NCBI RefSeq assembly: GCF_021730445.1
Contig: NZ_JADNRM010000001.1
Location: 697,004-761,003 of the forward strand
Length of the DNA stretch: 64,000 nt
Source: Phocaeicola faecalis
GTDB lineage: Bacteria; Bacteroidota; Bacteroidia; Bacteroidales; Bacteroidaceae
Direction of reading: 5' to 3'
Both the position numbers and the translations under genes were made by a program. Positions 27,601 through 36,118 of this stretch are shown piece after piece (position 1 is the stretch's first letter; each line of letters opens with the position of its first letter). The notes below the pieces were generated by a model that was given only the letters and a program-made list of their open reading frames with translations, was not told the origin of the DNA and ran no database searches.

Positions 27601-27852
27601 CAAAGCGGATATTTACAGAATGCGGCATACCTGCGTGTAAAGAACGTACAAGTAGGTTATACTTTGCCCAAAAGCTGGACTAAAAAGGCTGCCATGGAAT
27701 CTGTACGTTTCTACGTTTCCGGCGACAATCTGCTCACTTGGACAGGCATCAGTTCTGTATTCGACCCCGAAACACTGGGTGGCGACTGGGGACCGGGTAA
27801 ACTGTATCCGTTGCAAAGAACCCTCTCTGTCGGTGTAAATGTTAACTTCTAA
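24658..27852 (+). CDS. SusC-family TonB-dependent outer-membrane transporter
   Basis: 1064 aa from ATG 24658, selected because it gives a good signal peptide (LKSVGMLLFLSTISGGAVYA) and lies outside the inverted repeat; an upstream ATG at 24616 is possible. Order: carboxypeptidase-regulatory-like domain (about 42-112, GVVKDGTGETVIGASVVVKG), SusC hinge motif DEVVVVGYGTQKK (118-130), plug domain, then a 22-strand-type barrel ending in the aromatic LSVGVNVNF. It imports an oligosaccharide or glycopeptide with its SusD partner 12 bases downstream. No extracytoplasmic sigma factor, hybrid two-component regulator or glycoside hydrolase is directly next to it; regulation appears to be by DNA inversion. 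Confidence 0.93.
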   Translation: MLKHLKSVGMLLFLSTISGGAVYASSGERVTGIDAVQQNGTCTGVVKDGTGETVIGASVVVKGSTNGTITGIDGDFTLNNVPKGSTLVISFVGYETMEVKWTGTPLNIILKDDTQMLDEVVVVGYGTQKKVNVTGAVSMVDSKVLESRPVQNVAQALQGQIPGLNMSVGNSGGALDASLNINIRGAGTIGDGSSGNPLILIDGIEGDMNTVNPNDIANVSVLKDAASSSIYGARAAFGVILITTKNGNSGKTRVNYSGNLRFSDAIQKPNMTNSLDFATYFNEAQRNAYGTVIFDEDDMNRIKTYMSGGYTDPTKPEYYGTVAGTNGRWQNYGGAFANTNWFDEFYDSWVPSQEHNLSINGGNDKITYLLSGSFLDQKGLLRHGSDKFQRYTLNGKISVKLADWITMNYNNKWTRENYDRPTYMTGLFFHNIARRWPTCPVVDPNGHWSADMEIIQMEEGGKQTSEKNWITNQIQFVFEPIKDWHINVEGSLRQYNEKYHWAVLPIYGYDTDNNPYALSWNGGAAGYSEVQDYRASEDYFSTNIFSDYSKTIGDHYFKVMAGFNAELYKKGGLTGFGTDLITSSVPELNTTQDNKNAYNSASELAIAGFFGRVNYNYKERYLLEANLRYDGSSRFIGDKRWGLFPSFSVGWNISREEFFKPLSNVIGTLKLRGSWGQLGNNETEAWYPFFQSMPVGTNNSGWLLNGVRQNTASLPGIVSSVLTWETVESWNVGVDFGLFDNRLTGSFDYYQRYTYDMVGPAPTLPGILGASAPKINNADMKSYGWEMELSWRDRIEDFNYGVRFTLADGQRKVLKYPNESGDIYSWYNNKLDGTIWGYTTVGIAQTQEEMDAHLANNKPNWGSKWGAGDIMYADLNGDGEVTSGSKTLNDHGDLKVIGNSYARYNFGFTVDGSWKGLDFSIFLQGTMKRDYWLDGPYFWGASGDEWQSACFTEHLDYWTPEHTNAYYPKPYFGNIKKNQEVQSGYLQNAAYLRVKNVQVGYTLPKSWTKKAAMESVRFYVSGDNLLTWTGISSVFDPETLGGDWGPGKLYPLQRTLSVGVNVNF

Positions 27853-27864
27853 AAAAATACGAAT

Positions 27865-29934
27865 ATGAAATTAAGTTTAAAACATATCTACATCTGCTCA
27901 CTTATCGGTCTGGGAGCATCAACACTGACTTCCTGCAATGATTTTTTAGACCGTGAGCCGATAACCAATGTAACCCCTGAAGCCTATTTCACAACTGTAG
28001 ACCAAGTGGGTGCATACGTTATCAACTACTACTCTTACCTGCAAAACTCTCGCCAGCAGTCTCTTTACCATGACAAGAACTGGCGTAGCGGTATGACACT
28101 CAATGACAATAATACAGACAACCTGTTTTCACAAACAGGTGACTTAGATTGGTTTGCCGGAGAAAAACAAGTACCTTCGGGCAAGAACTTCCAAACTTAC
28201 ACTTCACGTGCCCGTGTATGGAACTGGCTGCTTGAACAAGTCCTTCCGAAAGAAGAAGCAGGAAGCATCCAAGGCGACAAGACCATTCTGAGCCATTATA
28301 TCGGCGAAGCCTATTTCTTTCGTGCATTGGCATACTATCAGGCATTGGTTCGCTATGGCGATTTTCCCATTATCGACCAAGTGTTGCCCGACGATCAGGC
28401 CATACTGAAGGAACTGAGCCAGCGCGCTCCACGTAACGAAGTGGCACGTTTCATATTGAAAGACCTTGATACAGCTATCTCACGTCTGAAAGACCAAGGT
28501 TTCCAAAACAACCAGCGTATCAACAAGCAAACCGCACAGCTGCTCAAGTCACGCGTAGCGTTGTTTGAAGCTACCTTTGAAAAATACCACAAAGGCACCG
28601 GACGTGTTCCGGGTGACGATACATGGCCCGGAAAAGACATGGCATACAACCAGGGAAAGACTTTCGACATTACAGGAGAAATCAATTTCTTCCTGACCGA
28701 AGCCATGAGCGCTGCCAAAGCCGTTGCCGACCATTGTACGCTGACCGGCAACTCGCATCAGATGAATCCCGTTTTAGGACAAACCGACGGATGGAATCCT
28801 TACTTCGATATGTTCAGCCAAGAAGATTTGAGCAGCATTTCCGAAGTATTACTTTGGAAACAGTACAACCTGAGCATCGGTTATACTCACGATGCAGCCT
28901 ACATCTTGTCGGCTGGCGGTGACCAACTGGGACTTTCACGTAGCTACATCACTTCCTTCCTGATGCAAAACGGTTTGCCTTACTATGCCGACGGTTCGGG
29001 TTACAAAGGCGACTTGAGCGTATCCATGGAGAAAGAAGGACGTGACGAACGTCTGCAACTCTTTGTATTCGGTGAAGAAGACATTGTCCGTAGCGACCCT
29101 GCCGACCCTGCCGTTGCCAAGAACAACGAAGCAGTGATTCTGGACACCATTCCTTTGGTGACAAGCAGTGTGGAACTACAAGACTTTACGGGTTACCGTC
29201 CACGTAAATATTATAACTACGATTACGACCAGTACAAGAGCAACACTATCATTTGTACCACAGGAGCCATCGTGTTCCGTGCTGCCGAAGCCTACCTGAA
29301 CTATATCGAAGCATGCTATGAAAAGAACGGTTCATTGGACAATGATGCCGCAGGTTATTGGAAGGCCATCCGCCGCCGTGCAGGTGTAAGCGAAGATTAT
29401 AATCTGACCATTGCCAACACCAACTTAGACAAAGAAGCCAACGTAGTGGGCGGTACCGTATATGGTGATTTGGCAGTCTTCTCCGGCGACCGGAAAGTAG
29501 ACGCTACACTCTACAACATCCGTCGCGAACGCCGTTGCGAATTTATCTCGGAAGGTATGCGTTGGGATGACCTGAAAAGATGGCGTTCATGGGATCCTGC
29601 CATCACCGGACACTATATGCTGGAAGGCATGAACCTGTGGGACGAAGCTTACAAAAAATATGTAGATGCCACCGGCAAATCAACTTTGATAGCCGACGGA
29701 ACAAGCAATGCAAACATTTCAGCCGCTTCTGTCAGCAAGTATGTCCGTCCGATGGGACGTACCGAAACAAACAACCAATTGTTCAACGGATATACATGGA
29801 AGAAAGCATTCTATCTGGAACCTCTTGGCGTACAAGACTTCACATTGAGCGCCAGCGACCCCAACGATATCAAGACTTCAACCATGTATCAAAATCCTTA
29901 TTGGCCTATGACAGCCGGACGCGCATTGGAATAA
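27865..29934 (+). CDS. SusD/RagB-family nutrient-binding outer-membrane lipoprotein
   Basis: 689 aa. Lipoprotein signal with Cys 24 (TLTSC), followed by the characteristic NDFLDREPITNVTPEAYF, TPR-like helices (GEAYFFRALAYYQALVRYGDFPI) and the C-terminal RRERRCEFISEGMRWDDLKRWR block of the RagB/SusD family. SusD caps the SusC barrel and binds the ligand at the cell surface. At 689 residues it is longer than typical (about 500-600). Cotranscribed with susC. Confidence 0.93.
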   Translation: MKLSLKHIYICSLIGLGASTLTSCNDFLDREPITNVTPEAYFTTVDQVGAYVINYYSYLQNSRQQSLYHDKNWRSGMTLNDNNTDNLFSQTGDLDWFAGEKQVPSGKNFQTYTSRARVWNWLLEQVLPKEEAGSIQGDKTILSHYIGEAYFFRALAYYQALVRYGDFPIIDQVLPDDQAILKELSQRAPRNEVARFILKDLDTAISRLKDQGFQNNQRINKQTAQLLKSRVALFEATFEKYHKGTGRVPGDDTWPGKDMAYNQGKTFDITGEINFFLTEAMSAAKAVADHCTLTGNSHQMNPVLGQTDGWNPYFDMFSQEDLSSISEVLLWKQYNLSIGYTHDAAYILSAGGDQLGLSRSYITSFLMQNGLPYYADGSGYKGDLSVSMEKEGRDERLQLFVFGEEDIVRSDPADPAVAKNNEAVILDTIPLVTSSVELQDFTGYRPRKYYNYDYDQYKSNTIICTTGAIVFRAAEAYLNYIEACYEKNGSLDNDAAGYWKAIRRRAGVSEDYNLTIANTNLDKEANVVGGTVYGDLAVFSGDRKVDATLYNIRRERRCEFISEGMRWDDLKRWRSWDPAITGHYMLEGMNLWDEAYKKYVDATGKSTLIADGTSNANISAASVSKYVRPMGRTETNNQLFNGYTWKKAFYLEPLGVQDFTLSASDPNDIKTSTMYQNPYWPMTAGRALE

Positions 29935-29964
29935 GTTTGTAAATAGGTATAACGATAAGAAAAT

Positions 29965-29983
29965 GTTAATGATAATCATTCTG
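29965..29983. promoter_or_regulatory. Fur-box-like 19-mer
   Basis: GTTAATGATAATCATTCTG matches 16 of 19 positions of the classical Fur consensus GATAATGATAATCATTATC and contains the perfect dyad AATGATAATCATT. It lies 31 bases after susD and upstream of a unit that encodes outer-membrane and TonB-plug proteins. A terminator lies between it and the next start codon, so its target is not certain. Confidence 0.45.
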
Positions 29984-30017
29984 AAAACAGAATAATCGTC
30001 TTAACATAACTGTGATG

Positions 30018-30050
30018 GAAAAGGGGGTTCGAGAGAATACCCTTTTCTTT
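30018..30050 (+). terminator. Terminator after susD
   Basis: GAAAAGGG pairs with CCCTTTTC across a 14-base loop, followed by a T-rich tail (TTTGTTCTTTTTC). Located about 85 bases after the susD stop. Confidence 0.7.
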
Positions 30051-30093
30051 GTTCTTTTTCAAAGACCTACTCATTTACCTTAAAAATAATGAT

Positions 30094-30663
30094 ATGAAAA
30101 CAAAACTATTCACCCTCATCATCCTACTGCTCCTTAGTATCGCCACAGCAACCACACAGACTAAAGAAAAAGGTTTCTTTGTCGAAATGAACGGAGGATA
30201 CGGAGAAGTGAAAACCGCGTTTGTATCCTCTACTGTAGAAAATCCATTGCTTTTTCATCTTGGCTATGCAAGATATGCCGTACTGACTCCATCCATCGGT
30301 TACCAAATCAACCGCCATTGGGCAGCCGGATTCAAAATACAATTTGAAAGCATAATGGAAGACGAAAAAAGAACTACTTATACACCCTATATGCGATATA
30401 ACTTCCTGCATCCCGGCAAATTCAATATCTTTATGGATATGCAAGTTTCTGCCATCAGACACTTGGGTAAAAATGATGTCGAAGGAGGCATCAATCCCGG
30501 AGCATCCTATGCCCTGAACAACCATTTCAGCATCCTGCTCAAATATCTATTCATCGGATTCAACGGAGAGGACAGAAAAAGCGGAGCCATGATAAAATCC
30601 AAAAACTTCATCATTGATGCCAACTGGAGACGACTGCAACTGGGATTGCAATATATTTTCTAA
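30094..30663 (+). CDS. Small outer-membrane beta-barrel protein
   Basis: 189 aa from ATG 30094, which begins a signal peptide (MKTKLFTLIILLLLSIATATTQT); the longer frame from 30049 starts inside the terminator region. The mature protein is a small beta barrel with alternating strands (GFFVEMNGGYGEV, YTPYMRYNFLHPGKFNIFMDMQVS) and ends in the aromatic LQLGLQYIF expected of a barrel recognised by BamA. It looks like the OmpW/outer_membrane_beta-barrel type. The next gene starts 76 bases later on the same strand. Confidence 0.7.
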   Translation: MKTKLFTLIILLLLSIATATTQTKEKGFFVEMNGGYGEVKTAFVSSTVENPLLFHLGYARYAVLTPSIGYQINRHWAAGFKIQFESIMEDEKRTTYTPYMRYNFLHPGKFNIFMDMQVSAIRHLGKNDVEGGINPGASYALNNHFSILLKYLFIGFNGEDRKSGAMIKSKNFIIDANWRRLQLGLQYIF

Positions 30664-30739
30664 TCTCGCCATAAGTTGAAGATAAAGCTTTGTTTAATGA
30701 CAATAGCTATACATTCACCATAAAAATAGAACACTTATA

Positions 30740-33079
30740 ATGAAAACAATGTTACTGTACTTGTTCAGCCTGCTCCTCCTCTGCACAGTAACGGCAGCCG
30801 GTCATCATCAGTCGTATGAAACAATATACGTACACACCGACCGCTGCAATTTCTGTGCCGGAGACACCGTGTGGTTTCAAGTCTATGTGATGGACACACG
30901 ACAGCAAGCCGAAAGCTACAGTCACTTTGTGTATGCCGAACTGCTGCACGACACCATTCGCATGGCAACCGAAAAAATCAAAGTCGGCGAAGAAGGATTC
31001 GCCGGCTTCTTCCCATTACCCGACAGCATTGCCCCAGGCCACTACACGCTGCGCTTCTACACCCTACGTTCGGCATCCCTACCCATTCCCCGGTTCCACT
31101 ATACCCCCATCACCGTCAGTGCCCACCGCCGCATGCAGCCCCGCCTTGCCACAAACAAAAACACCGATGCCTTCCACGTCTCCTTTTTCCCCGAAGGCGG
31201 ACACTTGCCGACAGGCACTTTGACACGTATTGCATTCAAGGCATTGCAAGCCGACGGACTGGGAGCGAACATCACCGGATATATCACCGGCTCTACCGGA
31301 GACACTATCGTTCACTTCCGGTCGGAACATCTGGGTATGGGAAGCTTTGCCTTTGAAATCCGGCCCGGCGAAACCTATACGGCAGTGTGCACGCATCGCG
31401 GAAAAGTGCTCCGATTTGCCCTGCCCGAGCCAAAAGACAACGCCGTATCCCTATGGGCCAACCCTTATAAAAAAGAAGAGATTATTGTCGGCATAAAAAA
31501 GAATCCGGCAGGTCACACCCCGGAGGAATATACACTCAGGGTGGAGTCGCAAGACAGTGTATTAGCCACCCTGCCCCTGCACGCCGGTCACATCTGCCGC
31601 TTGTCCAAAGCCACACTTCCGGCCGGAGTCATTCGGCTTACACTCACAGACCGTAACGGCTTGCCACAGAGCACACGCACCGTGCTGAATGCGCCTTTGA
31701 ACATCAAACTCAATACACACACAGAAGTTAGCCGGAAAGCAGACAACCAATGCCGCATCACGCTTACCCTGACCGACCCTGTCGGCAACGCACTGCCGGA
31801 TGGAAATATCTCCCTGTCGGTCACCGACACACGATACGCCCGGCAAGACACCACCTCCAACATCCTGTCAGCCTATCTTCTGACCCCCTACCTCCGGGGC
31901 TATATCGAACAACCGGCCTCTTACTTCAGCGGAGATGTCACGCACGACAGTTTCCGCCAAGATTTGCTAATGCTGACACAGGCATGGACTGCTTTTGATG
32001 CTTCGGCCGATACAGCAAACTGCGTTACAAACATCCCCGCAGAAACAACAGAACTGATACAAGGCCGCATCATCTCCAACCGAAACGCAAACAAGGGTAT
32101 CCCTCAAGCCACCGTCACCCTGCTGTCTTTCGATGGCAAGATATTCAAGACTACAAAGACCGACCCCGAAGGCTATTTCCTCTTCGACCATCTGTCGTTT
32201 GTCCCGAACACCCATTTTCTGATACAAGCATATACAGCCAAAGGCGGAACACACGTAGCAGTGCAAATAAACAAAGAAAAACGTCCCCGGGTGGAACGCA
32301 TCAGCATGCTCCATGCCCACATTCCCGAAACGGAAAGCTACGAAGAAAACATCATGCTTTATGATAAGAACAGACCGAAACGTCCCGACAGTGTGGCATG
32401 GGAACTGCAGATGGATAATGTAATCGTAACCGCCCGCAAACAAAGACAAAAGCTATCACCCGGAGCAGCAAGGGTGCACTCGGACTTCAACCGGGCATAC
32501 AGCCCCACAGAAATGACTCTTTCGCCCTATGCGTCCGTGCGCGACTTCATGATGCACATTCCCGGGGTACAATATGCCAAAGACGAGGTCAACGTGCAAG
32601 AGTATTATATCATCAAACGTTATGGTGAGGAAGTGCCTGCCATGCTCATTATCGACGGACTGGAAGTATCCTTCGGCGAATTTGTGAGTTTCCCCATCTC
32701 TGCCGTAGAATCCATTGAAGTGATAAAAGACGTAGCCGGACTGGTCACACTGGGCAGACGAGCTGCCAACGGAGCCATCATGTTAGTCAGCAAAGCGGAC
32801 AACCCGACGGCAATGGCGAATAAGAAATCCAACTTCCGCGTAATTGTTCCGCAAGGCTGTCAGGTGAAACAGCACTTTTATGTCCCTCATTATCCGACAA
32901 ACAACGAAAGTACAGAAAAAGAAATGAGGAGAAAAACGGTCTATTGGCAGCCCGACATAAAGATAAAAAAGGGAAAAGCAGATATAATCTTTACGGCTCC
33001 TCCCCAAGCTCCCCTGTTCATGGTGATACAGGGCATCTCCGCCAATGGGAAACTGATAACAGCAAACAAAATATTATAA
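30740..33079 (+). CDS. TonB-plug-only protein with macroglobulin-like N-terminal domain
   Basis: 779 aa with a signal peptide ending near residue 20. The N-terminal region (about 25-130) resembles an alpha-2-macroglobulin MG/MG2 domain (YETIYVHTDRCNFCAGDTVWFQVYVMD, APGHYTLRFYTLRS). A carboxypeptidase-regulatory-like domain follows (about 440-530, QGRIISNRNANKGIPQATVTLLSFDGKIFKTTKT), then a TonB plug (about 590-690, MHIPGVQYAKDEVNVQEYYIIKRYGEEVPAMLIIDGLEV, GRRAANGAIMLVSKAD). No beta-barrel follows; the protein ends about 100 residues later. Such proteins are a recognised Bacteroidota arrangement whose role is unclear. It lies 22 bases before the GH123-like gene, probably one operon. Confidence 0.72.
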   Translation: MKTMLLYLFSLLLLCTVTAAGHHQSYETIYVHTDRCNFCAGDTVWFQVYVMDTRQQAESYSHFVYAELLHDTIRMATEKIKVGEEGFAGFFPLPDSIAPGHYTLRFYTLRSASLPIPRFHYTPITVSAHRRMQPRLATNKNTDAFHVSFFPEGGHLPTGTLTRIAFKALQADGLGANITGYITGSTGDTIVHFRSEHLGMGSFAFEIRPGETYTAVCTHRGKVLRFALPEPKDNAVSLWANPYKKEEIIVGIKKNPAGHTPEEYTLRVESQDSVLATLPLHAGHICRLSKATLPAGVIRLTLTDRNGLPQSTRTVLNAPLNIKLNTHTEVSRKADNQCRITLTLTDPVGNALPDGNISLSVTDTRYARQDTTSNILSAYLLTPYLRGYIEQPASYFSGDVTHDSFRQDLLMLTQAWTAFDASADTANCVTNIPAETTELIQGRIISNRNANKGIPQATVTLLSFDGKIFKTTKTDPEGYFLFDHLSFVPNTHFLIQAYTAKGGTHVAVQINKEKRPRVERISMLHAHIPETESYEENIMLYDKNRPKRPDSVAWELQMDNVIVTARKQRQKLSPGAARVHSDFNRAYSPTEMTLSPYASVRDFMMHIPGVQYAKDEVNVQEYYIIKRYGEEVPAMLIIDGLEVSFGEFVSFPISAVESIEVIKDVAGLVTLGRRAANGAIMLVSKADNPTAMANKKSNFRVIVPQGCQVKQHFYVPHYPTNNESTEKEMRRKTVYWQPDIKIKKGKADIIFTAPPQAPLFMVIQGISANGKLITANKIL

Positions 33080-33100
33080 TCATTTAAACAGTATCGATTT

Positions 33101-34789
33101 ATGAAAAACCTTTATTTAATTTGTCTTTTATTTATCATTTCCGCCTGTGGAACACCTACCACAGAAAATCGGATTACATTTACACAAGTAGACCCCTTTC
33201 TGAAAGTATTCAGAGAATCAAACTTCTTCCCCGAGTATGACGAGACCGAAGAAGTGGCTGCAGGCGAGCACGCCACCTTCCAGTTTGCAGTGAGAGCCGC
33301 ACTGCCATTGAAGGAATTGTCGGCACAGGTTACGGCGTTCACCAACGAAAAAGGAACACAGTTACAAAGTACCCCGCGTACGGGTTTTGTAGATTATGTG
33401 CGGGTGGGCCGACAGACACCCGACCGCGCCAAAGACGCCATCACCTCTCTGTCACACTACTATCCCGACCCCATTATCGAGCAAAACGGACAATCCGTGG
33501 CACGTGATGTGGCGCAGCCCATCTGGATTTCCGTTCCCGTTCCCACCGATGCGGAAGCCGGAAACTATAAAGCCACATTCAGCCTCAAAGGAACAATGGA
33601 CAACCAAACCTTTGAGTTGAAAAAAGAAATCAGCGTAAAAGTTTACCCCGTCGTCATGCCCCAACCGGATTTATGGGTAACCAATTGGTTTGGCACATCA
33701 CCCGACAAAATGAAAATATTCAATGGCGGGAAAGAGGTGGAACCTTACTCGGACGCTTACTGGGAAATGGTGCAGGCACTGGCCGATAAAATGAAGGAAT
33801 GCTATTCCAACGTTATCCTGCTCTCACCGCTGGAACACATCGAGTTTGAGGAGAAAAACGGAACCTATACTTTCGACTACTCCCGATTCGACAAAATGAT
33901 AGAAATCTTCCATCAGGCCGGTGTATTGAAAATGCTCGAAGGCGGACATATTGCCGGACGTTCGGGAGACTGGAGCAGCCAATTCGCGCCCTATGTCCCT
34001 CAGTATGAGAACGGCAAGAAGAAATTGGTACAATATCCTATGGAATCGGAACAGGCTGTCAACTTCTATCGCCAGTTTATCCCCTCGCTTGCCGCCCATC
34101 TGAAAGAAGCATATCCGGAAGTACTGTATGCACAGCACATTGCCGACGAGCCTACAAGCGACAATATAAAAAGCTATGTGGCTATCGCCCGATTTGTGAA
34201 ACAGCAGTGTCCGGACATCAAAATCATAGAGGCTTGCCATACTCATGACCTTGAGAATATTCTCGACATCTGGGTGCCGCAACTCAACTTCTATAAGGAG
34301 GGGTATGACTTCTATCGCGAAAGACAAAAACAGGGAGACGAAACGTGGTTCTACACCTGCCTTGCCCCTCAAGGCGACTTTGCCAACCGTTTCTTGGAGC
34401 AACCGCTCATCAAGACCCGCCTCATTCACTGGCTCAACTTCAAATATGGGGCAACAGGATATCTGCATTGGGGATTCAACCAATGGTTTACCGGCAATAA
34501 TCCTTACAAGGAAACAACCCGCATGAATGAGGAAGGAGGCAATACACTACCCGGAGGAGACAGCTGGATAGTCTACCCTAACAACGGAAAGCTGTATGGT
34601 TCCATCCGTCTGGAAGCTATGCGCGACGGTATTGCCGACTATACGCTCCTGAAAATGTTGGAAAAGAAGAATCCCGAACTGGCACGAGAACTCTGCCGGC
34701 TGGTTGTATTTCACTGGACACTGTATGATACCGAGAGTGACCATTTCCGCAGCATCCGGCATCAAATATTGGAAGAGTTAAGTAAGTAA
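33101..34789 (+). CDS. GH123-like (DUF4091) lipoprotein glycosidase
   Basis: 562 aa with a lipoprotein signal (Cys 16, IISAC), so it probably sits at the cell surface or periplasm. An N-terminal beta-sandwich (FRESNFFPEYDETEEVAAGEHATFQFAVRA) precedes a TIM-barrel domain and a small C-terminal domain (GDSWIVYPNNGKLYGSIRLEAMRDGIADY), the DUF4091/GH123 layout. An Asp-Glu pair, D349-E350 in HIADEPTSD, lies where GH123 beta-N-acetylgalactosaminidases have their catalytic pair. The expected activity is release of terminal GalNAc from glycans, but substrate is inferred. It may work with the preceding plug-only protein. Confidence 0.72.
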   Translation: MKNLYLICLLFIISACGTPTTENRITFTQVDPFLKVFRESNFFPEYDETEEVAAGEHATFQFAVRAALPLKELSAQVTAFTNEKGTQLQSTPRTGFVDYVRVGRQTPDRAKDAITSLSHYYPDPIIEQNGQSVARDVAQPIWISVPVPTDAEAGNYKATFSLKGTMDNQTFELKKEISVKVYPVVMPQPDLWVTNWFGTSPDKMKIFNGGKEVEPYSDAYWEMVQALADKMKECYSNVILLSPLEHIEFEEKNGTYTFDYSRFDKMIEIFHQAGVLKMLEGGHIAGRSGDWSSQFAPYVPQYENGKKKLVQYPMESEQAVNFYRQFIPSLAAHLKEAYPEVLYAQHIADEPTSDNIKSYVAIARFVKQQCPDIKIIEACHTHDLENILDIWVPQLNFYKEGYDFYRERQKQGDETWFYTCLAPQGDFANRFLEQPLIKTRLIHWLNFKYGATGYLHWGFNQWFTGNNPYKETTRMNEEGGNTLPGGDSWIVYPNNGKLYGSIRLEAMRDGIADYTLLKMLEKKNPELARELCRLVVFHWTLYDTESDHFRSIRHQILEELSK

Positions 34790-34818
34790 ATTTACAGATG
34801 CAGATTAAAACTGTGGGA

Positions 34819-34962
34819 GTGTGTCAAAACTAAACCGACCTATCCCATCGTCAGCTGTAGGGGCAGGGTTTGCCTGCCCGAAGATACAAAGCAAACTGTT
34901 TTCGGGCGAGCGAACCTCGCCCCTACGAACGAAACGACAGCATGATTCACGTTCTGACACAC
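34819..34962. repeat. Inverted-repeat element, copy 1 (144 bp)
   Basis: Bounded by GTGTGTCAAAAC (34819-34830) and GTTCTGACACAC (34951-34962), an 11/12 terminal inverted repeat. Inside are two hairpins: GGGCAGG/CCTGCCC (34861-34879) and GGGCGAG/CTCGCCC (34904-34922), which are also related to each other as a larger inverted repeat (GTAGGGGC at one end, GCCCCTAC at the other). One unit of CCCGAAGATACAAAG lies between them. It fills the gap between two convergent genes and encodes nothing. A related copy is at 39769-39972. Confidence 0.85.
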
Positions 34963-34996
34963 CCACACACTGTTATCATGGTAATTATTCCGGCTA

Positions 34997-35872
34997 TTAC
35001 TCTATAATGATGCTGTAACTCACATCAAATACCTCTTTGCTTCCTAATTTCTGAATCCATTCCCTATCTTTCAGCTCTCCGTCAAACCCGACGGCATCAC
35101 AACGGCCATACCACGGCTCGATGCAGACAAACGGACAATCGGGATGAGCCTTGGCAGGCGACCACAACGCCACCAGCGGAGTGTCAAACTCCAGACTGAC
35201 GTGAGGGTTCTTCTCCCTGTCCAGCAAGGTCACTTTCTTAAGTTGCGCATCCTGAAAGATATATGTATCACAGTCAAACGTATGTGTATCTATTTTCATC
35301 AGTCCGTCCGCATCCCGTTCCAATGTATGAAGCTCCGGTGACACGCACCCCTTCTCCACCGGAACGATATACCGCAACTCCTCTTTACTGTCGAAAGCAA
35401 AGAATCCGCGTTCGTCTGCTGATGCATCAAACCCAGGGAAGTTAAAGGCGGGATGAGCTCCGATTTGGAAATACATATCCAACTGTCCAAGGTTCTCTAC
35501 ACGCCATTTTACACTAATTCGGTTACCTTCCAACAGATAACCGACCATCAGACGGAAAGGAAAAGGATATTTACCGAGCATCTCGGGTGTAGACTCCAGC
35601 CAGTAGACTATTCCCTCCTCCCCTTTATAAGTCACTTTAAAATCCGTATCGCGGGCAAAACCGTGCTGCCCCATCCGGTAAGAGTTACCCGCATAGCGGT
35701 AGGTATCTTCCCACATACGCCCTACTATGGGAAATAGAAGAGGCGAACGGCGTCCCCAAAAGCGGGCATCTCCCTGCCACAGATATTCCTTTCCGTTTTT
35801 CCGAATGCTTTGCAGTTCGGCCCCATGCTCACTGATACCGACGGTAAGAACAGAATTAGATATTGTTTCCAT
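34997..35872 (-). CDS. Aldose 1-epimerase family (LacX-like) protein
   Basis: 291 aa, cytoplasmic (no signal peptide). Galactose-mutarotase-fold features are visible: GAELQSIRKNGKEYLWQGDARFWGRRSPLLFPIVGRM at the N-terminus, MYFQIGAHPAFNFPGF in the middle with the conserved His, and VCIEPWYGRCD at the active-site Glu. Family members interconvert sugar anomers. Substrate is not readable. Confidence 0.88.
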   Translation of the reverse strand: METISNSVLTVGISEHGAELQSIRKNGKEYLWQGDARFWGRRSPLLFPIVGRMWEDTYRYAGNSYRMGQHGFARDTDFKVTYKGEEGIVYWLESTPEMLGKYPFPFRLMVGYLLEGNRISVKWRVENLGQLDMYFQIGAHPAFNFPGFDASADERGFFAFDSKEELRYIVPVEKGCVSPELHTLERDADGLMKIDTHTFDCDTYIFQDAQLKKVTLLDREKNPHVSLEFDTPLVALWSPAKAHPDCPFVCIEPWYGRCDAVGFDGELKDREWIQKLGSKEVFDVSYSIIIE

Positions 35873-35959
35873 TTTATTCCTTTTTTACTTAGAAGTTTAT
35901 TTTCGGGTAAAGGTAAGGATGTTTCATGATATGACAAAACGAATATGAAAGGATTATTT

Positions 35960-36118
35960 TCAGAAGTCTTCGCGCAACATATAACCCTTTCTCATCAGCG
36001 AGTCTATCTTGACTGTATTGTCATTGCGAAGTGCCCTCCGCAAATAACTAATCTGCACGTTCAGCGCAAGAGAGTTGGCATACGGACAGTATCGTTCGCC
36101 TATCTTCACACAGACCAT
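35960..36118 (-). pseudogene. Remnant of an OmpR-type response regulator (C-terminal DNA-binding part)
   Basis: On the minus strand, about 50 codons are open from about 36118 to the stop at 35962-35960. They read as the end of a winged-helix transcriptional regulatory domain: NSLALNVQISYLRRALRND, then TVKIDSLMRKGYML and the stop. There is no receiver domain, and the reading frame runs out at 36124 (stop). It is a deletion remnant, joined almost directly to the TonB-receptor fragment on the other strand. Confidence 0.75.
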
